Source: Actinomycetes bacterium
Lineage (GTDB): Bacteria > Actinomycetota > Acidimicrobiia > Acidimicrobiales > RAAP-2
Direction: 5' to 3'
DNA: 10,137 nucleotides
Assembly: GCA_021806055.1 (NCBI GenBank)
Contig: JAJZYE010000017.1
Location: 1 to 10,137, forward strand
Of the stretch, positions 5,716 to 10,137 are shown one piece after another; within the stretch, counting starts at the first letter, position 1; every line of letters starts with the position of its first letter. Under the pieces are notes generated by a model. That model did not search any database and was not told the origin of the DNA. It worked only from the letters and a program-made list of their open reading frames with translations. The translations under genes and the position numbers were made by a program.

Positions 5716-7112
5716 CAGCGGGCCCCGGCGGCGCCGATCGTCACCGGCACCGGCGCCGGGTAGTGACCGGTCAGGCAGGCGTCACAGCACTCGTCGCGCA
5801 GACCGATCGCCGCGCGCAGGTTCGCCAACGTGATGAACTCCAGCGAGTCGCAGCCGATGTAGTCGCGCATCGCGGTCACGTCGCGGTGCGCGGCCAGCAG
5901 GTCGTCGCGGCTCGGCGTGTCGATGCCGTAGTAGCAGGGCCAGGCGAAGGGCGGCGAGGAGATGCGCAGGTGCACCTCGGTCGCCCCGGCGTCGCGCAGC
6001 ATGCCCACCAGCGCGCGCGTCGTGGTACCGCGCACGATGGAGTCGTCGACCACGATCAGCCGCTGGCCGGCGATGGTCTCGCGCAGCGGGTTGAGCTTGC
6101 GGCGCACGCTGCGGGCCCGCTGGTCCGCGTCGGGCGCGATGAAGGTGCGCCCGATGTAGCGGTTCTTCACCAGCCCCTGGGCGAAGGGGATGCCCGACGC
6201 CTGGGCGTAGCCCTCGGCCGCCGGCACCCCGGAGTCGGGCACGCCCATCACCAGGTCGGCCGCCACCACGGACTGCGAGGCCAGCAGCTCGCCCATGCGC
6301 CGGCGCGCCCCGTGCACCTGGTGGCCGAGCAGGTAGGCGTCGGGGCGCGCGAAGTAGACGAACTCGAAGATGCACAGCTGCGCGGGACCGGGCACCGGGT
6401 CGAGCAGGCGCGTCGAGATCACCTCGGTCGCCCGGATGGTCACCATCTCGCCGGGTTCGATCTCGCGCACGAAGCTTGCGCCGACCACGTCCAGGGCCGG
6501 TGTCTCGGAGGCGACGATCCAGCCCTCGGGCGCCTCGGGCGGCCCGAGGCGGCCGAGGCACAGGGGTCGAAAGCCCCGCGCGTCGCGTACCGCGTGCACC
6601 GCGTCAGCCTCCAGCACCACCATGGAGAAGGCCCCCTGCGCGCGCCCCAGCACCGAGCCCAGCGCGGTGACGAGAGTCGCACCGCACTCCACCTCACGCG
6701 CCAGCAGCTCGGCGACCAGGTCCGAGTCCGAGAGCATCGAGGTCATCGCCAGCCCCGCCGACGCCGCCAGCTCGGCGGTGTTGGTGAGGTTCCCGTTGTG
6801 GGCCAGGGCGAAGCCGGACTCACCGGCCGAGCGGTACACCGGCTGGGCGGCGGTCCAGTTAGCCGACCCCGACGTGGAGTAGCGCGTGTGGCCGACGACC
6901 AGCGATCCCGACAGGGCGTTCAGGGTCGTCTCGGAGAAGACGTGGCTCACCAGGCCGTTGTCCTTGACCACGGTGATCTGGTGGTCGTCGAAGGTCGCCA
7001 TCCCCGCCGACTCCTGGCCGCGGTGCTGGAGCGCGTAGAGCGCGTCGTAGCACGCGTACGCGACGTCGCGACCAGGCGCGACGATACCAACGACTCCGCA
7101 CGCTTCCTTCAC
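5712..7112 (-). CDS. purF: Amidophosphoribosyltransferase (glutamine PRPP amidotransferase)
   Basis: A 466-residue enzyme that makes 5-phosphoribosylamine from PRPP and glutamine, the committed step of purine synthesis. The N-terminal class II glutamine amidotransferase domain would be exposed after removal of a short MKEA propeptide, leaving Cys5 (CGVVGIVAPG) as nucleophile; HTRYSTSG (75-82) and HNGNL (105-109) follow. The C-terminal phosphoribosyltransferase domain carries RLIVVDDSIVRGTTT (351-365). C247 (CIFEFVYFARPD), C393 (WPCYYGID), C443 and C446 (CDACLTGHYP) match the four ligands of the [4Fe-4S] cluster in Bacillus-type PurF, so oxygen-sensitive cluster assembly is predicted. GTG 7112 has no Shine-Dalgarno; a TAGGAT hexamer lies 9 nt upstream. 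First gene of purF-purM-pyrE and divergent from the PHP gene. The very short leader leaves no room for a riboswitch. Confidence 0.97.
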   Translation of the reverse strand: MKEACGVVGIVAPGRDVAYACYDALYALQHRGQESAGMATFDDHQITVVKDNGLVSHVFSETTLNALSGSLVVGHTRYSTSGSANWTAAQPVYRSAGESGFALAHNGNLTNTAELAASAGLAMTSMLSDSDLVAELLAREVECGATLVTALGSVLGRAQGAFSMVVLEADAVHAVRDARGFRPLCLGRLGPPEAPEGWIVASETPALDVVGASFVREIEPGEMVTIRATEVISTRLLDPVPGPAQLCIFEFVYFARPDAYLLGHQVHGARRRMGELLASQSVVAADLVMGVPDSGVPAAEGYAQASGIPFAQGLVKNRYIGRTFIAPDADQRARSVRRKLNPLRETIAGQRLIVVDDSIVRGTTTRALVGMLRDAGATEVHLRISSPPFAWPCYYGIDTPSRDDLLAAHRDVTAMRDYIGCDSLEFITLANLRAAIGLRDECCDACLTGHYPAPVPVTIGAAGARW

Positions 7113-7121
7113 GATCGGCCC

Positions 7122-7127
7122 ATCCTA
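7122..7127 (-). promoter_or_regulatory. Putative -10 hexamer TAGGAT of the purF-purM-pyrE operon
   Basis: TAGGAT on the minus strand fits TANNNT and ends 9 nt before GTG 7112, so the transcript should start within a few bases of the start codon. An ATG inside the hexamer opens only a three-codon extension to a stop and is not used as a purF start. No -35 match is obvious. Confidence 0.45.
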
Positions 7128-7191
7128 CGGGACTGGGGGAGACGCACGTCCCAGTCTCGCACAGTCTTCCGGGGCCCTCGAGCGTTGTCGC

Positions 7192-7197
7192 TACGCT
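7192..7197 (+). promoter_or_regulatory. Putative -10 hexamer TACGCT of a leaderless PHP-gene transcript
   Basis: TACGCT fits TANNNT and ends 6 nt before GTG 7204. Without a Shine-Dalgarno site, this supports GTG 7204 as a leaderless start. It shares the 91-bp purF/PHP divergent intergenic region. Confidence 0.5.
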
Positions 7198-7203
7198 TCA
7201 TGG

Positions 7204-8145
7204 GTGATCGATTTGCATACGCACTCGACCTATTCGGACGGATCAGACCAACCAGCGCAGCTGGCTCGTCGCGCCCGTGAGGTGGGCCTGTCGGCGATCG
7301 CCCTCACCGACCACGACAGCACCCTCGGCCACCAGGAGATGGCGCTCGCCTGCGCCGCCGAGGGAGTCGACTACGTGGTCGGCGTCGAGGTCTCGCTACG
7401 CGACAACGAGTTCCCCAAGGTCCGCGCCGGCACACCCCCCGCCCCGCGCAACGTGCACGTGCTGGCGTACTTCGTTCCGACCGACCCGGCCCACCCCGTC
7501 CAGGCCCGCCTCGCCGAGTTGCGTCACGACCGGGACCTGCGCAACATCGCCCTGGTCGACGCCCTCGTGGAGCGGGGCTTCACCCGGCTCACCCTCGCGT
7601 ACCTCACCGAGCTCGTCGGCAACGTCCACTCGATTGGCCGACCCCACTTCGCGCGAGCGATGTTCGAGCTGCACCCCGAGATCGTCGGACCGCGCACGGC
7701 GACGTCGTGGAACCAGCTCTTCACCGACTGGCTCGGCGACGGGGGGCGCGCCTACATCCCCAAGGCGAGCATGTCGATCGAGTCATTCATCGAGTCGACC
7801 CGCGACTCCGGGGTCGTCGTGTCGATCGCCCACCCCCTAGTGAACTACCTCGACGACGCCCCCCTCTCGAGCGCCGCACGCACCATGCCCCGCGTGCTCG
7901 ACTCCCTGCGCGAGCGTGGCGTCGTGGGCGTCGAGGCCTACTACGGCAGCAACGACGAGTCGACGCGTACGCTCATGGTCACGCTCACCCGCAACGCGGG
8001 ACTGATCCCGACGGGCGGCTCGGACTACCACGGCTCCTACAAGCAGGACATCGCTCTCGGGCGGGGTCGCACGGGCGACCTACACGTGCCCGACCACGTC
8101 CTCGAGGAGCTGCGCGCCGCCCACGCCGACGCACTCGTCGACTGA
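7204..8145 (+). CDS. PHP-domain metal-dependent phosphoesterase
   Basis: A 313-residue protein spanning a full PHP (polymerase and histidinol phosphatase) domain with multinuclear metal-site motifs: HTHSTYSDG (5-13), LTDHDST (34-40), GVEVS (60-64), NVHVLAYF (83-90), GRPHFARA (145-152), SIAHP (207-211) and GSDYHG (272-277). The nearest functional types are the YciV/RnaAM-like nucleoside 3',5'-bisphosphate phosphatases, which act on pAp and short oligonucleotides; that assignment is by family likeness, not proof. A TACGCT hexamer 6 nt upstream supports GTG 7204 as a leaderless start. An ATG at 7200 is out of frame. It is divergent from purF, and is followed by a 13-bp repeat array and the GNAT unit. 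Confidence 0.92.
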   Translation: MIDLHTHSTYSDGSDQPAQLARRAREVGLSAIALTDHDSTLGHQEMALACAAEGVDYVVGVEVSLRDNEFPKVRAGTPPAPRNVHVLAYFVPTDPAHPVQARLAELRHDRDLRNIALVDALVERGFTRLTLAYLTELVGNVHSIGRPHFARAMFELHPEIVGPRTATSWNQLFTDWLGDGGRAYIPKASMSIESFIESTRDSGVVVSIAHPLVNYLDDAPLSSAARTMPRVLDSLRERGVVGVEAYYGSNDESTRTLMVTLTRNAGLIPTGGSDYHGSYKQDIALGRGRTGDLHVPDHVLEELRAAHADALVD

Positions 8146-8167
8146 GCGGCGAGTCGTCGCGGGGCAC

Positions 8168-8245
8168 CCGAGTCCCCGCCCCGAGTCCCCGCCCACTGTC
8201 CCCGCCCCGAGTCCCCGCCCACTGTCCCCGCCCCGAGTTCCCGCC
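8168..8245. repeat. 13-bp tandem array of two alternating variants
   Basis: There are six contiguous 13-bp units. Variant A is CCGAGTCCCCGCC and variant B is CACTGTCCCCGCC. The order is A (8168), A (8181), B (8194), A (8207), B (8220), A' (8233, CCGAGTTCCCGCC), followed by a degenerate CAGTGACC at 8246. This gives two perfect 26-bp A-B copies. It fills over half of the gap between the PHP gene and the short upstream ORF. The minus strand is dense in GGGG runs and could form a quadruplex. No spacers exist, so it is not a CRISPR. Confidence 0.9.
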
Positions 8246-8276
8246 CAGTGACCTGGTGCGACCACCGCGTACCCAG

Positions 8277-8282
8277 TAGGTT
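8277..8282 (+). promoter_or_regulatory. Putative -10 hexamer TAGGTT of a leaderless upstream-ORF/GNAT transcript
   Basis: TAGGTT fits TANNNT and ends exactly 6 nt before ATG 8289, the same spacing as the VOC and PHP genes. It predicts an mRNA starting at the ATG of the short upstream ORF, with the GNAT start at about +108. Confidence 0.45.
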
Positions 8283-8288
8283 GACCCG

Positions 8289-8399
8289 ATGACCCATCCG
8301 TGTCGGCGAGTTCGCGCCGATCTCGGGCGCGTCACGCGGGGTGTGGCGCGTCGGCCCGCCTCGTTCACGCGCGACCATCGCTCGGCGAGGCGCCCGTGA
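8289..8399 (+). CDS. Short arginine-rich upstream ORF (candidate leader peptide) coupled to GNAT gene
   Basis: A 36-codon open frame from ATG 8289 to TGA 8397-8399. The peptide begins MTHPCRRVRADLGRV and ends RSARRP, with 11 arginines and one cysteine; I recognise no family. Support is positional: a TAGGTT hexamer 6 nt before the ATG gives the same leaderless geometry as other genes here, and the TGA overlaps the GNAT GTG start as GTGA (8396-8399). Its third-position G+C (about 77%) is lower than in clear genes and does not by itself argue for coding. If translated, it would deliver ribosomes to the GNAT start and could act as a regulatory leader. It may instead be a chance frame. Confidence 0.4.
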   Translation: MTHPCRRVRADLGRVTRGVARRPASFTRDHRSARRP

Positions 8400-8920
8400 G
8401 CGACGTGCGCACGACACGACTCCTCGTGCACCCGATCGACACCGACGAGGCGACGAGGGTGCTGCGCAGAGTCGCGGGACCCGGGGACGCGTGGGCGCAC
8501 GACTTTCCCTTCGAGGGCGACCTCATCGCGGTCAAGGCCTTCGTGCAGCACACCGCCGAGTCCGGGGAGCAGCGACCGTTCGGTCACTACCGCATCACCG
8601 CTCTCCACGACGGGCTCGCCATCGGTGGCATCGGCTTCCGGGGACCGCCGACGGGCGGCCGCGTCGAGATCGGCTACGGCCTGGTCCCGTCGGCCCGTGG
8701 TCACGGCTACGCCCGCGAGGCGCTCGTCGCGATGCTCGCCCTGGCGAGCACCCACGGCGTGCGCGTCGTCGAGGCCACGACGACCCCCGACAACGTCGCG
8801 TCCCAACGAACGCTCGCGCACGCCGGCTTCACCCTGGTGGCAACGGGCGATCGCCTGCATCACTACGAGGTCGGCCTCGAGAACACCACCCCGACGACGG
8901 CCCCGCGCGAGCGACCGTGA
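8396..8920 (+). CDS. GNAT-family N-acetyltransferase (RimJ/RimL-like)
   Basis: A 174-residue protein. It begins TTRLLVHPIDTDEATRVLRR, the usual opening of the RimJ/RimL-like Acetyltransf_3 branch, then has IGGIGFRG (76-83), VEIGYGLVPS (90-99), the acetyl-CoA pyrophosphate-binding motif A RGHGYAREAL (101-110), and the closing TPDNVASQRTLAHAGF (130-145). It should transfer acetyl from acetyl-CoA to an amine; the acceptor (protein N-terminus, small molecule or drug) cannot be told. The GTG at 8396 is chosen because it sits at the start of the domain, has a weak GGCGAGG upstream, and overlaps the stop of the short upstream ORF. Further upstream in the same frame the sequence looks non-conserved. 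It converges on purL. Confidence 0.88.
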   Translation: MSDVRTTRLLVHPIDTDEATRVLRRVAGPGDAWAHDFPFEGDLIAVKAFVQHTAESGEQRPFGHYRITALHDGLAIGGIGFRGPPTGGRVEIGYGLVPSARGHGYAREALVAMLALASTHGVRVVEATTTPDNVASQRTLAHAGFTLVATGDRLHHYEVGLENTTPTTAPRERP

Positions 8921-8956
8921 CGCGCGGGTCGGGGTCGACCACGCGTGGCCCGCGCG
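8921..8956. terminator. Inverted repeat between convergent GNAT and purL genes
   Basis: CGCGCGGG (8921-8928) pairs perfectly with CCCGCGCG (8949-8956) around a 20-nt loop that itself holds two short palindromes (GGTCGACC and CCACGCGTGG). It begins just after the GNAT stop and lies 23 bp from the purL stop. No T-run is present on either strand, so it is at best a factor-assisted bidirectional terminator. Confidence 0.35.
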
Positions 8957-8979
8957 GGCGACGCGTGGCGCGCGAAGTG

Positions 8980-10137
8980 TTAGGGACGTCTCTCGAGCGC
9001 GTCGACGAGGGCGTCACTCCGGTGACGCGCGAGTTGCGCGACCGCGACGTCGATCGGCCCCACGCACAACCGCTCACCCCCGGCGACGCCCAGAACCACG
9101 GCCTCGACACCGGCCGCGCGGGCACGAGCGAGCAGGCCCTCGGGGTCGTCACTCGCCACCACGTAGCGGCCCGGGAACTCGCTGAAGAGCTCGGCCGACT
9201 CGACGTCCTCGACGCGCGCACCGACCCCGGTCGCCGCGGCGATCTCCGCGAGCGCGACGGCGAGTCCGCCGCCGGCGACGTCGTGCACCGCCGACAGGTG
9301 CCTCGCACCCCCGGCGCAGATCGCCGCGACCTCACCCGCGACGAAGGCCGCCGTGGCGGCCGTCGCCGCGTACTCGATCAGGGGTGGCCGCCCACCGCGG
9401 CGGCCGTGCAGGGTCGCCCACCAGCCACCCGCGAGCGGCTGAGCCCGATCACCGGCGGCGCGGCGGGCCCCGACGAGCAGCACCGTGTCGCCCGCACGCC
9501 AGGCCCAACCCGGCGGCGGCGCGACGAGCGTCTCGACGAGGCCGAGCAGACCGATCACGGGGGTGGGATCGATGTCGGCGCCGCCACTCTCGTTGTAGAG
9601 CGAGACGTTGCCGCCGATGACCGGCAGGGAGAAGGCGCGACAGGCCTCGCTCATGCCGTCGATCGACTCGGACAGCTGCCACATCACCTCGGGGTGCTCG
9701 GGGTTGCCGAAGTTCAGGCAGTTCACCACCGCGACCGGGCGCGCCCCCACGCAGGCCAGATTGGCCACGCCTTCGGCCACGGTCAGCGCGGTGCCGCGCC
9801 ACGGGTCGAGGGCGCACCAGTGAGGGTTCGAGTCCGTGGTCAGGGCGATACCGCGCTGCGAGGCGGGTAGCCCCGGACCGGCTAGGCGCAGCAGCGCCGC
9901 GTCGCGCCCGGGGCCGACGACGGTGTTGAGGAAGAGTTGGGAGTCGTACTGGCGGTAGACCCACGCCGGGTCGATCAGCATCGCCAGCAGGTCGCGCTCG
10001 GCGTCGCCCGGCGACGCGTCGATGGTCGGCTCGTCCGCCCAGCGCGCGTCGAGATCCTCGGGGCGCTGGCGCGGCCGGTCGTAGAGCGGGGCGTCGTCGG
10101 CCAGTGACGCCGCGGGGACCCGGGCCAGCACCGGGCC
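8980..10137 (-). CDS. purL: Phosphoribosylformylglycinamidine synthase subunit PurL, C-terminal half (N-terminus outside window)
   Basis: About 385 residues are visible up to the window edge, ending at TAA 8980-8982; the frame stays open to base 10137. PurL converts FGAR, ATP and ammonia (from PurQ) to FGAM, the substrate that reaches AIR through PurM. Visible landmarks in order are ARVPAASLADDAPLYDRP, YRQYDSQLFLNTVVGPG, TTDSNPHWCALDPWRGTALT, VANLACVGARPVAVVNCLNF, PVIGGNVSLYNES, GDTVLLVG, SAVHDVAGGGLAVALAEIA and SELF-like SAELFSEFPGRYVV. These are the second AIRS and AIRS_C repeats of the small (about 740-residue) PurQ/PurS-dependent type. It is transcribed toward purF on the same strand, but the GNAT and PHP genes on the other strand lie between, so purF has its own promoter. 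Confidence 0.96.
   Translation of the reverse strand, partial: GPVLARVPAASLADDAPLYDRPRQRPEDLDARWADEPTIDASPGDAERDLLAMLIDPAWVYRQYDSQLFLNTVVGPGRDAALLRLAGPGLPASQRGIALTTDSNPHWCALDPWRGTALTVAEGVANLACVGARPVAVVNCLNFGNPEHPEVMWQLSESIDGMSEACRAFSLPVIGGNVSLYNESGGADIDPTPVIGLLGLVETLVAPPPGWAWRAGDTVLLVGARRAAGDRAQPLAGGWWATLHGRRGGRPPLIEYAATAATAAFVAGEVAAICAGGARHLSAVHDVAGGGLAVALAEIAAATGVGARVEDVESAELFSEFPGRYVVASDDPEGLLARARAAGVEAVVLGVAGGERLCVGPIDVAVAQLARHRSDALVDALERRP

Noticed and set aside
7113..7203. Purine or PRPP riboswitch upstream of purF
   Set aside because: The predicted transcript begins within a few bases of the purF start, leaving no leader to fold, and the 91-bp divergent region shows no conserved aptamer I recognise.
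4621..7280. Long plus-strand open frames opposite purM and purF (4621-5763 and 5763-7280)
   Set aside because: They mirror the conserved minus-strand enzymes, are rich in His/Arg/Gln/Gly, and show no motifs. They arise from lack of stop codons in GC-rich DNA.
8168..8245. 13-bp array as a CRISPR
   Set aside because: Units are contiguous without spacers and far shorter than CRISPR repeats; no cas genes nearby. The same applies to the 14-bp array at 2967-3026.
8341..9870. A 509-codon plus-strand open frame over the GNAT gene and purL
   Set aside because: It is out of frame with the GNAT gene and antisense to the clear purL motifs; no recognisable domain.
1..10137. Insertion sequence, prophage, toxin-antitoxin or defence system
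   Set aside because: No transposase, integrase, terminal inverted repeats, phage or defence-type protein motifs were found in any frame examined; the tRNA genes show no adjacent integrase or duplicated 3' end.

Overview
The window is a GC-rich bacterial chromosome segment, most likely from an actinomycete-type bacterium (Actinomycetota, possibly the Acidimicrobiia). This rests on very high G+C at third codon positions, frequent GTG starts, TANNNT promoter hexamers placed about 6 nt before start codons (leaderless transcripts), near absence of Shine-Dalgarno sites, and an actinobacterial-looking PurM (VDD and CVGAEPLF wording). The genus cannot be named from sequence alone.

Left part (1-2374): the C-terminal half of an OmpR/PhoB-type response regulator overlaps by 4 bp a complete HAMP-type sensor histidine kinase. 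A small membrane protein with a C-terminal SHOCT domain converges on the kinase, sharing a CTAG stop overlap. A divergent, apparently leaderless VOC/glyoxalase-like protein follows.

Middle (2400-4112): a tRNA-Asp(GTC)/tRNA-Phe(GAA) pair is separated by a spacer that folds almost entirely into a UUCG-capped hairpin. On the opposite strand, a probable uncharacterised protein gene runs into tRNA-Phe antisense. A divergent intergenic region with four perfect copies of a 14-bp repeat leads into a class C beta-lactamase-fold serine hydrolase (NylB/EstB-like).

Right part (4109-10137): on the minus strand, purF-purM-pyrE form a tight operon in which each junction is a GTGA stop/start overlap. PurF and PyrE use PRPP, and PurM acts two steps after the intermediate supplied by PurL. 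The C-terminal half of purL lies upstream on the same strand. It is separated from purF by a plus-strand PHP-family phosphoesterase gene, an intergenic 13-bp repeat array, and a GNAT acetyltransferase. The acetyltransferase start is overlapped by the stop of a 36-codon, leaderless-looking, arginine-rich upstream ORF.

Most of the window is housekeeping. The observations most worth a second look are the leaderless upstream ORF coupled to the GNAT gene, the gene antisense to tRNA-Phe, the two short tandem arrays in promoter regions, and the consistent leaderless promoter geometry across five or six transcription units.
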